Notes under the pieces: generated by a model | Told to the model about the DNA's origin: nothing | The model's database searches: none | The model's input: only the letters and a program-made list of their open reading frames with translations | NCBI RefSeq assembly: GCF_963675165.1 | Contig: NC_087378.1 | Location: 2,341,525-2,405,524 of the forward strand | Source of the DNA: Halichondria panicea | Lineage: Eukaryota; Porifera; Demospongiae; Suberitida; Halichondriidae | DNA length: 64,000 bases | Reading direction: 5' to 3' | Shown: positions 13,781 to 25,600 of the stretch, one piece after another | Layout: each line of letters starts with the position of its first letter | How positions within the stretch are numbered: position 1 is the stretch's first letter | Position numbers and translations under genes: made by a program

Positions 13781-16343
13781 GTGTGTAGACTACTGTCCTG
13801 TGATGCATGTTGGCTTACTGTTAATGCTCCCATATTTAGCTACATACAAATTTCATGCGTGTTATAACTGACTTCAAATAGTTACATTTTGTAGCTCTGT
13901 ATAATGTAATATCCACCTATCCAAAAGCTTTCGTGGATTGTGTGCTATGAGCTAGGTTATGTTATTCCTTTCCTTGTCAGGTGTTTTTCACTCAAGAATT
14001 TCTGGAGAGCAATCCTCGCTGCAAGCCACTGCTGGCCAAGCTCAAGAAATACAAGGAAGACTTGGTGAGAACAGCTAGTAGTAGTTTTGTGAGCCAACAG
14101 TAATGATGTCACTAAGACATAGTCCCTCGTATGTGCTCTGTTAACATTCATACCTCACAGTGCAAGGCATGTGAGGAAGGTGTTGCCCTTCACGCTCAAG
14201 TGGGGCCAGAAAGTATGAAGGAGCTGCATCGCAGAATGGAAGAGCTTCTGGAGGACTACAGGTAAATATCTCTAACTAAGAATTAAACGCTGTACATGTA
14301 CATTCTAATTGAGACGTGTGAAATGCTCCTGTTTTGTGTGGTGTCAACCTATTGTGAGCCCACCTTTTCTTTGCTCTTACCTATCTCTGCTTGCAATGTT
14401 TTTAGGCAACTGTTAAAGCATTGCCTTGACTATAATGTTCATACAGGGCTCGCTATGGTGGTGGGTTCTCAGCCCAGGAAGATCCGTACGACCCAGTCAC
14501 ATTCAGTGAGCCAGAGTTCAAAAGAGATAGGCTTCTCTCTTCCGCTGGACCAAGAAGAGACAAGTTCCGAAAAAGTGAGTCCACTCAATTACACTTGAGT
14601 GTCTGTCAACCTAATTTAATTTGATTTTAGGTGATCGGTCTACAACAATATCTAGTGGAAGACCCCCATCCTTCCATGAAAAGTCACTAGAAAGGTATGT
14701 ACTACGCACTAAGGCTACCTCTTGCATACCATACGGCATACATGTAGCACTCACAGTAGATTATAATTATGTGCTTGGGATACTTTTATAGAAGTTCAGC
14801 AACTGCATGTAGCTTGGAGTATGTATTATTGTATCTTGCTGTAGTTCTGGGTCACCCGTTCTTCGAAGAGATCGGTCAGCTACATCAGCCAATGACCTTG
14901 GATCAGTGAGTTAACCAGCTCACTGTGTTTGTTGACTATATAATTGTGCTCACACAGGATTATGACATTGCTGGTTCTTTCCAGAAGCACCGTCAGTTCG
15001 GTTCAGGCTCCAGGTTAGAACCTCCTGCCCCTCCAGTGCCCACACATAAAGGTATGTAGTCTCTATAATTATTCACTCGATATCATTGCTGTACTATTTT
15101 CGTTTTTGCAGCCGAAACTCCACCCGCTCCACCAATGAGAAGAAATATTATTCGTAAGTGAACTGTATGCAGACAATTATGCCTTACATGTATGTACTGT
15201 AGACGCAATAACCATTAATACCAGAGCTTTCCCTGAAGCTCAGTAGAAACTCAAATGCATTGTTTTCTCCTGGTGTAGCTCAAGGCAGTGTGATCAGTAT
15301 GAGCAGTGTTGTATTGGTAGACGAGTCTCCACCCCCCGCCCCACCTCGCTCCACTTCTGTCAGAATGAGCATGAGTCGGAAGGACTCTTCACGAGAGGAC
15401 TCCCCAGCATCCACACCAGTTGTGAGTTGGGCTCCTCCATTGTGTGTGCATGGGCATGCATTTATTTGTAGCTTTAATTGTGATGCATGTGCTGGGACTT
15501 ATACCTGTTGATGAATTCTTGACACAAGCTCTTTCAGAATACCGTATAGCTAGAAATTTCTGCGGCCCAAAAATTCTGCGAATAGCTGTAAAAAGACCTT
15601 TAGCGGATAATATTTCTGCGAATTACACTTTCAACTGTTAAATTAGGTGTGGATAATATTTCTGCGTTTACTCGGAATTCGCAGAATTTTTGGGCCGCAG
15701 AAATTTCTAGCTATACGGTATTGGCTTGATCAATGCAAACAGGGTCTAGACCCCACCCCCACCCTATAAGTTTGCTCTTTTAATATGTGTACAATGTGTG
15801 AATCACTTTCTTCCTTTCTTCAGGATGGTAACACGCCGGTGAGCTCTCTCCGTGACCTGTCTGAACCGCAAGTGCCCAACAATCAGGAAGCAGGTGCTGA
15901 GAACCCCACCTCTACCAGCCCAGATGTTCCTCCAGCCCTGCCCGCCAAGAAAGCACGGAGAGGAAATGTTAGTCATGCTAATGTAGTGTTCATAAACTAC
16001 CTTAAGGTGATATATTTTCACAGGTAGACTAGCTTTTCTTGCAATTTCACTGTTTAGCACATTTTGCTGGTATTAAAGTTGTTAATTCATAGCGCTTGTG
16101 TGGTTTTAATGACCATTTTCTAAATATCCGTGACTACAACCATGAGTACCCTTTTTTGCGATTTTACTCACATTCGCAGAAATAGCAGAAATTAATACTC
16201 GCGAAAATGTCTCGTTGCCTGTAATAATTATTATGGTATATATGTATGGTAGTTGGAAATGTGTTTACTGTAATATCACGTCCCCTTTGCAGTCGGTTCA
16301 AGTATTGCAAGGAGGTCCGCCCACTGATGAGTCCACCTCCTAA
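1..16343 (+). CDS. DOCK: DOCK-family Rac/Rho GEF (DOCK1/2/5-like), 5'-truncated by window edge
   Basis: Fifty exons can be joined with fully consistent phases into about 1,697 residues ending at TAA 16341-16343. The N-terminal SH3 and early helical region lie upstream of base 1. Early exons: 1-84, 713-760, 1013-1170, 1383-1464, 1648-1711, 1832-1970, 2199-2281, 2624-2749. Middle exons after DHR-1: 4818-4915, 5004-5087, 5472-5572, 5892-5988, 6092-6144, 6586-6777, 6995-7101, 7272-7402, 7660-7767, 8129-8242, 8346-8440, 8616-8715, 8854-8954, 9180-9310, 9544-9620, 9882-9967. DOCK proteins bind ELMO and membrane lipid and load GTP on Rac or Cdc42, driving actin remodelling, phagocytosis and migration. 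Family signatures seen include FNALFSIMEE, FIIGLLAVEKY, QLAVAFTCQYPLQLE, YGDMRIA and RRTTIPIFFDMM. The end of exon 7660-7767 could instead be 7752. Subfamily A (DOCK1/2/5) fits better than C or D; A versus B is less certain. Confidence 0.96.
2985..4625 (+). other. DHR-1 (C2-like) domain exons of the DOCK gene
   Basis: Exons 2985-3109, 3373-3471, 3566-3638, 3828-3934 and 4472-4625 encode roughly residues 262-447 of the visible protein. The segment opens with DVRHDVYLTM and ends near ICSTKLTQHG, matching the start and end of DHR-1 in animal DOCK1/2/5. In that family DHR-1 is a C2-type beta sandwich that binds phosphatidylinositol 3,4,5-trisphosphate and localises the GEF at the membrane. NEPYAIAHLKLMKDDDTT is a typical late beta-strand stretch of the domain. 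The intron between the last two exons holds a palindromic transposon. Confidence 0.9.
4190..4402. mobile_element. Palindromic MITE, TACCGTATAGCG family, in DOCK intron
   Basis: A 213-bp element opens with TACCGTATAGCGTG and closes with CGCTATACGGTA. Long inverted arms contain repeated CACGAATATTTTG-type blocks. There is no coding capacity. Relatives in the window are near 23.6, 24.5, 39.4, 48.2 and 61.7 kb, with more divergent ones at 15.5, 23.9 and 27.2 kb, so it is a dispersed non-autonomous DNA transposon family. Confidence 0.85.
5126..5318. mobile_element. MITE with CCGTATTACT/AGTACAGTAAT ends in DOCK intron
   Basis: The left end CGTATTACTAGAATATTTTG and the right end around CTAGTAGTACAGTAAT form imperfect inverted repeats. 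Inside are repeated TTCGCAAA/TTTGCGAA blocks. A truncated copy of the left half occurs at about 37346-37430, in an intron of the Death-domain gene. Confidence 0.65.
11717..12265 (+). mobile_element. Family-2 MITE (about 550 bp) inside the DOCK U12-type intron
   Basis: This runs from a degraded ATGCGCAAAACGAGGTATACGG left end to a right end with CACCGAGGCATCAGCACC and GGTGCTTTCATTA. Near full-length relatives are at 43179-43738, 62470-63041 and 63041-63587. It has no intact ORF. A (GT)n tract sits next to the left end, as in the other copies. Confidence 0.85.
12358..12565. mobile_element. MITE with about 100-bp inverted repeats, DOCK U12-type intron
   Basis: Two arms face each other: the left contains AATTAGTCTCTGATTG and TAATTATCCACCCAC, and the right carries their reverse complements. 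The arms extend outward to an inverted GGTACGACAG/CTGTTGTACC pair. Almost the whole element can fold back on itself. Its right edge abuts the 3' splice region. Confidence 0.8.
13680..13790. repeat. (CA)n then (TG)n self-complementary microsatellite in DOCK intron
   Basis: A run of CA dinucleotides of nearly 60 bases is followed, after a short GGGGGCTG spacer, by a run of about 45 bases of TG. The two halves are complementary, so RNA or single-stranded DNA could form a long hairpin. It begins seven bases after the exon end at 13672, overlapping the donor region. Simpler CA/TG tracts are near 1560-1650, 2530-2620 and 13050-13075. Confidence 0.95.
14447..16343 (+). other. Proline/serine-rich C-terminal tail of the DOCK protein
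   Basis: Exons 14447-14574, 14631-14694, 14845-14905, 14958-15051, 15112-15153, 15279-15421, 15824-15967 and 16293-16343 encode a low-complexity tail after DHR-2. It contains clustered proline motifs (EPPAPPVPTHK, ETPPAPPMRR, ESPPPAPPRS, PPALPAKKARRG) that look like SH3-binding sites, as in DOCK1 and DOCK5 tails, which recruit Crk/Nck-type adaptors. The intervening serine-rich stretches may be phosphorylated. The protein ends TDESTS. Small exons of 42-64 bp all keep frame. Confidence 0.85.
15540..15720. mobile_element. Palindromic MITE (TACCGTATAGC ends) in DOCK intron
   Basis: A 181-bp element whose terminal arms of about 40 bases are close to perfect inverted repeats: TACCGTATAGCTAGAAATTT on the left, and its complement ending CTATACGGTA on the right. 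The interior differs from the 4190-4402 element, so it is a subfamily sharing only the terminal motif. Confidence 0.85.
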
Positions 16344-17269
16344 CAACACCATATTTGTACCACCATGAGTCTATAATAATTATATCAGATCTAATTTTCT
16401 ATGCAAACTATTATTATACTCCATTTGTTCAGTATTATTAGTATAATGCTAGCGATTTTTCGAGTGCTAGTTTTTCTAACTTTTAGTAGGTGTGCCAGCT
16501 GTATTGATTGAGTTCATATAATATAGGATTCAATTCCAGTGTTAATTTGGGTGTTTTGTGTGTTACCTGACAATAATACATCTCGGCATGCAGTGCCATT
16601 TGAAGTGTCTTCTGAAGAACTGTCTTCGATCTGAAAACTGCATGTATAGCGGGAAATTTCTGCGGAATGGCTTGAGAACCCCTATATATATAATTATAAG
16701 GAGAAATGTTTGTGGTTATGTGTTGCCAATAATATATAAACCACACCCACTGTTAACAATTAAGCTTTTGCATTCGTAGAAAACAACATCAGAGAATCCG
16801 TATATTGTTAACTGTATCATTACATAATTGCTGACATGCAGTACATAGACACATAATATAGTAGTTCAATATAATAATTATTTATATTCAGTAACATTTT
16901 TAATTTCAAATTGTAATAAAATCTCGAGGACACTCGCAGTGATCATCAAATTTAACAATAATAATAATAATAATAATTTTGACACAATAATTATGCAGTT
17001 AAAATGTGAGATATAATAGTACAGAAAATATAGTCTCTCTCTTTCTATATAATGCAAGACTGACATGTTACTAAGACTGTATATCACTTTGTACAAATAT
17101 CAGAAATGACCTGCTTACTGATGATCAAAACTGTTCATGGTAGACGTTGCTATGGGGATCACGACGAACTAACAAGACGTAGAAACAATACAAGCATACA
17201 TGTGCACTAATACAAAACCCACTACATGAAGACATGGTACACACAGTTGACACCAACCACCACCCCCCG
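16344..17269. other. Intergenic region between convergent DOCK and MXD genes
   Basis: AT-rich sequence between two convergent stop codons. It must hold both 3' UTRs and polyadenylation sites. It includes a short (AAT)n tract at about 16950-16975. I see no coding exon or structured RNA gene here. Confidence 0.7.
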
Positions 17270-20200
17270 TCACGCCGCTAGTTGGGCGTATTTGTGACTG
17301 GTTGAGGTGCATCCTCCATCGCTTCCTGACGTGGTCGAACTGTTGTCGTCAGATTCGTTGGAGAGAACATCAATCACAACATTGTCCTCCTCTTCTGCAT
17401 TTGAAACACCTACACAATGGAGGGAGGGTGATGTTGAAGAGGATGAGAATTGTCAAGGGAGAGAGTTGAGTATGACTATTAATATGCTATTACTTTCACC
17501 AATGGTCCACAAAACAATGTTAGGTACATGATCTACTTTCGATCATCATACAATTCTACAAAGTACATTCTAGTCTCACCTGTCTTGTTCGGCTCGTCTA
17601 CCACAATGTCGCTGACTTCGAGGAGTGAGTTCCTAAGATCTGTGGCAGGTGATGACGGGGCAACAGCTGGGTCCTCTGTGGTACCCTCCCCAGATAGAGC
17701 CTGGACATAATCTCCAGCACCCAGCTCTGCCAACCGAGAGAGCAGTGCGCTTTGGTCGTTTTGAAGCTTTGTTTTCAACTCTTTCTCTTTTCGTTCTTTC
17801 TTTTTTAAGCTCTGAGAGGAGAGAACCACAAGTATGTACAGTATCAGTTTCTATGCACACACTACAATAGAAAACACTGTATATAACAGTGTGGCTCATG
17901 AAGTGAATACGTATACTAATCATAACAGAAATACAGCTTTACAAACAAAATCGAATTATATGAATAATAGGAACAGAGTAAGGTTTTCCCTGCATTACAG
18001 TGTATACACAATCTAATACTTACCTCGATATATTTCTTGGCGCTCTGCAGTAAAGCCAGAGTGGTGAGCTTGTCTGGTAAGGGGACATGTTGTCGCAGCA
18101 CCTCGAGACAATCCCTCAACTGAGCACGTCTGTGACAAACAAGACCAACAAGTCGTTAAATAAGCTGTACTCCCAGTACAATACATGGAAACCACATGGT
18201 ATAATCTGACTACATGTAGTGACTACATGCTGTATGTTGTTAGCTAAATGTATATAAAGTGCACCAATCTCAAAACAAAACAAAACAAAACACTACTAAA
18301 GTAAAGTACAATAGACTAAAATGGGGGGAGGGGGGAGGTACATTTAGTAGCTACATGCACCTCACCTGTTTTTCTCCAAGAGATTATGGGTCGTTCGACT
18401 GTAAATGTGTGTGGGTAAGAGAGATACGTGCAAGTGTGTTTGCATTTCTAAGACATTCTTTAGAAACCACAACTGGTTAAATAAACCCTACCATTGGTTT
18501 CTGGTCAAAACACAAAAACCTCAGTTTAGGCATGCATGATCAGGATAGCGTGTACATTGTAGGTGTTATAAACTAAGGTTTCCCATTCCCAGGATTGCTT
18601 ACCAACAAGTGTTAGATCACAAAAACCACAATCACATCAACTTCTTATGTACACACACACAAACTAGTACGTGTACACCAAGAGCACAAGGAAGTAAAGG
18701 ACCCTACGTTAATTTTACGTTGTGTATGACAAGGCACAATCATCACAAGGCTGTTTACCATTCTATGCATCTATACTGAATATACGTTATCTTTAGGGAC
18801 TTACCCTGGGACTACCCCTCAATAAAAGTATGATTCCGTCCACGTGTGTTTTTCTAAGACTGCCAGCAAAGCAAAGCTTAGCCACAAAGCACTTATATGT
18901 CAGGGGTGTGGGCTAGATCATACAACCGCATTAGTAACATCCATAAAAAGATGATGGCTTAATTGGCAATGGGTTGTTGTTATTCACATACCTTCTTGCC
19001 ATGGCACTACTTGAGTGGATCCACATGTGGTGTGTGTGTGTGTGTGAGGGAGTAACAGTGTGAATAAATGTTGGGCTATAAGTATTGTGGTAACAATGAC
19101 ACAAATTAAGCAAGGAAATTATCGCAATTATCTATTGGAAGCTAGATACCCAATGCCAACATCCTAAGATACTATAAATTATATGCAATCACACCAACTT
19201 ATGTACACACACAAGTCGCACACACGTACAAGTAAGCCCCCGAACTAGTCCTATCACTGTACATACCTGTAAGAAGCCGGTCGTTTCTGCCTGTTGGGTC
19301 TTGATCTCTTCTTGGGAGATTCTTCCAAATCCTCATCTCCACCTGCAGTGACAATCATAATACTAATCATGTGTGGGTGTTATGTCACACGCTAAAGTGT
19401 ATTTACATTGCACATGTCATATGATAGCACACAATAGAAACAGCACAAAGCAACTTGGCAACACACAGACTATTTTCCAAGAAATCCCAAACACACAAAC
19501 CATAAGCAAGTATTAACACGTGCTCAATTTGATACCTGCATGCTGCTTTGGGTGGTCCCACAGTTTACAAGATGTCACACAATCACCCCAGTGCCCTCCA
19601 GTGCAAGCAATGAGCTCAGCTACCCTCTAGGGCTTCTGTGTATACTAATACAAGTGCTTCTATTGATGAAGGGATGTGGCTTACAAGTGACTCAAGGGTC
19701 TGCTGACAGTGGCTCTTACACATCTATTTGAAACAGCCACTTGAAATTACACCACCAAACTACACAACTAGTAATGCTTCACATACATACCTGTACAAGC
19801 TCACTGTGTATATGTACAAGCCATCTACATATCAAAGCAGGAGTGCGTCATCAAAGCTATCATTACTATAAGTAGAGTACAAAAATATACACTTGCTCTT
19901 TCATGAGAAGACAAACATTGACAATGAGAACCTAACAGTGCAGAAAACATTCTGCCAGGCGTCTATACGCAGCCTATGCTGGGCCAAAAACAGCTGATAG
20001 GGCATGTTCTATACATGGTCATAGTCATGCCAAGCCTTGTCGTGCCCGGGCAAGCCTCACAATGTTTACTCACTTCCAAGCATCAAATTAGTAGACTATT
20101 GTCAATTAGTACAATGACAGAGATAAGTATAACAATGATGTATCTACGAACAGCCTATCTGATCTCCAAGTTTATGCTTCCGATAGCCACTAAAGGGCTG

Positions 20201-20926
20201 GTGTATTCATGTGATAGACAAGAAACTGGTTAACACATGTGAATAAAGTGTTCCTCAAAGACTATCTCAAATATGAAATTATAACTACAATCATTGAGAC
20301 CCCACAGGTGCAGCTGTGGGAGATGCTAGTCACATTGTAGGCCATCCAACACTGCATTCAAGCTTTCAGAATAAGGAAGCTGATTACCACATTTTCACAT
20401 TGCACTCTGACATTAAAAGTCATTTGACATTAAAAGTCCCTTTTGAATCGATAGAAACACTGTTAAGGTACACATAGGTTAAAAACAACAAGCTCAGTAC
20501 AAGGTACTTAATTGTGTAGTTTACACAGAAGAAAGAATACACTTAGATGTTAAAAGGGTTCGCAGAATGCTATAAGTAGCCATGCACCATATTAGATACC
20601 CCCACATACGACATATGCATGCCACAGAATCGAGGAAGTCGTGAATACAGTATCAGCTAAGATATAACAGTATACACAAACCGAGTGGGGTATTCACAGC
20701 ACCTAATACGATAGAGAAATAGCCAACATAACAAACACACCCCTCACATGGCCCATTGGTCACACGGTACTGATTAGTCACCAAAACACATAATATGACT
20801 GGGAACTATAGTTCAAAGTTTGAAGGTTGAAACTGGCTATGTAAGAATGGTGCACTTACTACGTCCATTCTGTTCCAGAAATTGTGCAGCTTGAATCAAG
20901 TCTTCTAATGACATTCTCTCTTCTTC
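17270..20926 (-). CDS. MXD: MXD-type MAX dimerization protein (bHLH-Zip transcriptional repressor)
   Basis: Exons on the minus strand: 20926-20860, 19342-19267, 18398-18366, 18129-18024, 17811-17580 and 17409-17270. Phases agree throughout, giving 213 residues from ATG 20914 to a TGA at 17270-17272, close to the size of animal MXD1. Residues 1-16 (MSLEDLIQAAQFLEQ) match the amphipathic Sin3-interaction domain. The basic region THNLLEKNRRAQLR carries the H-E-R residues that read CACGTG E-boxes. It is followed by helix-loop-helix LPDKLTTLALLQSAKKYIE and a zipper-like coiled coil beginning SLKKKERKEKELKTKL. The tail is acidic and serine-rich. MXD proteins pair with MAX, recruit Sin3-HDAC and oppose MYC. 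The acceptor at 20927 implies an upstream, probably 5' UTR, exon that I did not locate. Confidence 0.92.
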
Positions 20927-22380
20927 CTGAAGGCAGACACAAAGTGAATAAAAAGTAAATATCCTTTATGGCAAAACAGCACACACAAAACACACAGGAT
21001 TGTTTAACGCATTCCATTAGTTTCAGTATCACAACTGATCTCTACACTGCCCTGTGGGAGTACTACCACGTCCAAGTAGGGAGAGCCACGTGGGAACTAA
21101 TCATTGTCTGTGCATACAGTGAGAACCCACTAACAAGGAAACTTATACCAGCGGGGCTTAAGAGTATCTAATGACGTGAATTGGCTTTAAGAAATTCAAA
21201 CAGGATTGAGCACGTCAAAAAAGGGAGTATTACATTCTTTAACATACTTATAAACAAATTCACAGGGCCCAGATGTGTACAGCAAATGCCACTATGTGGA
21301 CAAAGTCAATTGTTACCACTTAAAACTACTACTGAATGGACCACAAGTCAGCTGTTTGATTGTGTAAATAGTGAAGTTTTCTTCTACTGTAGTGTGCTAA
21401 AGAAATCCCCAGAGAACAATCGTTCCCTGCACCAACACTAACAGACGTTGAAACACCACGTGTGATCATAGCAAGCCATAACACTATGCCGAGATAAGAC
21501 GAAGACAAGGAACCGTGTCACAGATAACATTACGTAGGGTGTAAATGACAAAGGGATGCGGTAAACCGTATCCTTCAAGAACGGAATACACCTTCTTTTC
21601 AAAAATACTTAAATACTAGACAGTGTGTGAATCATGGCTGTCAAGTAGCCAATGTCTATTGTGTGAGAGGCCAGTTCCTAAAGCAGTTAAAAGCTTTGAC
21701 TGCGTGTAACAAAATGGTTGGCAAGGCACCCCCTAGGAATTTTGTGACGATTAGCACATACATACTCCGTGAAACTGATAAACAATTAAGTGCCATTAAA
21801 ATTGTGTGAACACACCTTGTGCCGATAAGTTACCTACTGTAGTAACAAGACAGAACCAACCACTGTTGACAAAAAAATCATAGCCCTACTATAATAATTA
21901 TTTATAGTGGCAATTTCATGATCATTTCCAGAGCTCAAGTCATTCACCTAAGGGCTGTATTCATCTAAGGGCTGAGGCATTCCAGTAAAAAGGATACAGA
22001 ATAGATAAAAGGGAGCACTCCAGCTAGCTACTACCGGGGGTACTCAACTGGAACGGCAGTAAGCTAGCTAGGTACACGTGGTGTAAGTAAACAAACCCAA
22101 CCACACCTTAGCTAGGCTATTCTGAGCAGCTCTCTTTACTCAACTGCACCTTTGAGCACTGAAGAATGCTTGGAACAGCAACAATGTGGTCCTATACACT
22201 CTTGCTTTCACTTTTGCTTCCACCAGCTGCCTACTAGTACAGTACTTTGTCTCAGCTGTCTGCTTTACTGCAAAACGATTCCAAACTGCACGTCAACTAA
22301 GATGGCAAGTCCTGCTATGACCAGAAATTATTCTAAGCTGCGCTACCTAGTAAGAGGCTAACTAGCTAGCTCGCTAAACA

Positions 22381-22604
22381 GTCTTTTTTTGTTGTGTATA
22401 CGCCCCAGAAGCGAACCACGTGGCTCTTTGAAACGTCACCGCACAACGAAAGAGCACGTGACCTTATTGCGTGGGTAGATTTCCGGGGGAGTGCACAGTG
22501 GTTGCTGCGCAAACATTTGCACTTTTTGTAAACAAGTGTATAGCTACATGCAGCTATAGCTCTTACAGATCTATATCTAAACGCGCCTACTCCCATTTTT
22601 TGCG
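22381..22604. promoter_or_regulatory. Probable bidirectional promoter with CACGTG E-boxes
   Basis: This is the divergent interval between the MXD gene (-) and the first exon of ankyrin-like gene A (+) at 22605. It is locally CpG-richer than its surroundings. CACGTG E-boxes lie at 22417-22422 and 22455-22460, with another upstream at 22075-22080. An ATTTCCGGGG stretch near 22480 resembles an ETS-type site. CACGTG is the recognition site of MAX heterodimers, so autoregulation of MXD is plausible. No TATA box is evident. Confidence 0.5.
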
Positions 22605-25600
22605 ATGTCTGATGTGAAGGTAAGTTTTATATTTGTAAGGTGCTTATTATGAGGCGCAAAATATGAGTCTAAGTGACCTATGGTCTCCACATAAAGTTTT
22701 CTAGGACCTCCTTTATGTATAGGAACTTCTATCAAATATAATGATGAGATGAGCAAAAAACGTTTATAGCAGCCTCTTGTTACTGCATACTACAGGTTAC
22801 CTTAATTATGCCTCGGTGCACATGCGCAAGCGAGGTATACGGTAGTGTGTTTGTGTGTGTGTGTAGACTGTTACAGCTGCTCAAGGATCAATGAAGTGCA
22901 AGTACGAGTTTCTATAGGCTTATACCGCAAGCGTTCTAATTATAGAACCAGCCTCGGTGAGGACGCCCTCTTTTATAACGCCCATAATTATACTACCATA
23001 TAAAATAATGGTACATTATTTCTAGAAAAATGAAAGCACCGCAGGTGCTGATGCCTCGGTGAAGATGCCAAAGCTACATAACATAAAGCTACTGATAATT
23101 ATTTTGCTGCATGCAAAAACTCACAGAGTGGGTAATGATCGACCATTATTATTGTTAAAAACGATCTATGCCAAAAGTTAAAGTCTAAAATTAATGGCTG
23201 CATTAGCAGAGCCTTGCAGCTCTCTTCTCACTCTTGCAGCTACCAATAGCTAGCGTTTTAGTGCAGAGCTAACTACTAAGTAGAGTAGCAACACTAGGTA
23301 AACAAGTTTGGCTACGTGCTCTTCTGAAAAGGCTGCAATGGCATCCAAGTAAGCAAAACTAGGTATAACTCGAGAACAAAGCATTATTTTGCAAATCCAC
23401 AAATTAAAATCCAAGTAAACATGACTAGAAGCCTATAGAAACTCTTACTTGCACTTGATTCATCCTTGAGCAGTTGTAGCAGTCTACACACACACACAGA
23501 CACACAAACACACTACCGTATACCTCGCTTGCACACTGAGGCATAAAATTAACCTCTGATAGTGGTGAGTATAATTATTTGGTGAGCCATTTGTCAATGT
23601 TTGGTGTCTCAGGCCTGGCTACCGTAGAGTAGGTAATTTTCGGGGGGCAAAATATTTGTGGTTGCTGCTTTCACTGCAGGTAAAAGTAGGCAAGGTCGCT
23701 TTCATTTGTGGGTAAACATTCGTGGTCAGACCTTCAACCACGAAAACCACGAATATTTTGCCCCACGAAAATTACCCTCTATACGGTATTTGCGTCCACC
23801 GCTATAAACTTTAATTTTGCTGTTTAGATTATAATGGCTGCATCAGTAGAGCCTTGCAGCTAGCTCTCTTCTCACTGTTGCAGCTACCAATGCAAATTTT
23901 CCAGTATAGCGCGAAATTTTCGAGGGGCTTAATTTTCACTGATTTCGTGGGTTAGCAATCCAAATTATGTCCACGAAAATTGTAGAAGTATCTGCTATAA
24001 CGGAAGATTTTAAGGCGTGGCTTCCGGTAAGCAGTCATTCCGCGAACTGTGCAACAAAATGCTTTTAGAGGCCATTCTACGAAATTAAAGTGCCTCTAAA
24101 ATTTCGCGCTATACGGTATTCGATAATTATACGGTAAAGGAACTCCTATATTTACCTTAAGGTGACATATTTTCGTGAGTATTAATTTCTGTTGCAGATA
24201 GTTGGAAAATGCAATAACTCATTAAAACCATGCATGCACTTGCATTATAGGTGCATGACCTCCCATTTATAGTGGAACCTCCATAAAACGGGGAACTGCC
24301 ATTATATAGAGAGGTTTAGAGGTTTCGATAGTCATCCACATTTATGAGTCAATAGTTAGTCTTGAGCTTTCCTAACCTTTGAGGTCCTTGAAGAAGCTGC
24401 AGGGACGAGCTGTGGTTAGGTTTTCATGACTGGCTTGTCTCAGCAATACAACAAGTTTCTGTATTAAATACAGGAGGCTCTTATGACTATCATATAATAA
24501 TGGGGAAGAGTGGGGGAGAGTGGGGAAGAATGGAGGTAGAGTTAGGTATATAGCAAGTAATTTTCGGGGGGCAAAATATTCGTCGTTGAGCAATTTTAGT
24601 CAGTTCGTGGATCTTATTTTCGTAGTTGCTGCGCACTGCAGGTCAAGGTCGAGTTCTTTGTTCGTGGGTTCGTGGTCTAGTGTTCAACCACGAATATTTT
24701 GACCCCGGGATGACAAAATTGCATCCAGAATCTCAGTATGCATGCTCTTTACACTACATGTACGTACCTGCAACAGATATTGAGATTTTTATCCTACAGC
24801 ATGCATGGGTGTTTTTAGCTGAACTCAATGTCATATATACATAGTATCAAGAGTTCATTAGGAATAGTACGCAACTCCAATAGACTGTACACAAAAAGTA
24901 TTCCTCCAGACTATACGTCACAGATAGCTGATACTAGCTGTTGTAGCCGCAACTAGCAGGAAAGGCAATGAATAAAATTAGTAACTATAATTCATATCAT
25001 AGCTGCACGTATTTATTAAGTTGGCTTGGCTTGATTAATTAAAAACTACTTGGATTACGGTAGTACTATGTGTACTAAACTGTTCTGATAGTGTCAATAG
25101 AAATATACCTCCAATACGAGGCTTTTGATACCATAGAATGACACGTGTGACTGGTAAAGGGTGATACAATCTAAATGATCTAAATGATACATAACATGAA
25201 TCAACAGGTATAACAAAGGAATAATAATAGTGATTGTTCTAATAGTTTCATATCACTATGCATAAATCATCGTTCACCAAAATAATGTGTAGCAAATTGT
25301 TGAAAAAAGAGGGATTACAAATGCAACTGATAAATGACATAAATCTGCTATAGTCTGATTACAATGATAAATTTGTCATTCCATACAGATTGAATGCTGG
25401 ACAAAATGGCTGGATACACACAGTGCAGCTATAGTGGAAACAGACGACCTTGAAGCAGTGTTTGGAACTGAGATAAACTTGCGTGATTCCTATGGATGGA
25501 CTGCGTCTCATGGTATTGCTGGAACTTCAGCCACTCTTAGAATTGAAACAATCACAAAATTCTTCAGCTTTCTGAAGAAAAAAGGATTAACCAAGCAGTT

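Larger units (their letters stand above)
10099..14502 (+). other. DHR-2 catalytic GEF domain exons of the DOCK gene
   Basis: Exons 10099-10255, 10364-10404, 10562-10652, 10733-10840, 10976-11065, 11121-11309, 11532-11586, 12606-12693, 12838-12922, 13150-13236, 13499-13672, 13981-14064, 14161-14261 and the start of 14447-14574 encode about residues 1010-1460. Motifs include NFYKEMGREEIYIRY, FYGGFPPFLKSKVFIFRG, RFPGILRWFEV and LNGTLDAAVNGG. The last corresponds to the alpha-10 insert loop, whose conserved valine acts as a nucleotide sensor in characterised DOCK proteins; that valine is present. This supports an active exchange domain, though substrate choice (Rac or Cdc42) cannot be read from sequence alone. 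Confidence 0.92.

Noticed and set aside
13454-13871. Overlapping long frames with poly-His/Thr and poly-Cys/Val
   Set aside because: They read through the CA/TG microsatellite in a DOCK intron; only the first part (13499-13672) is a real exon.
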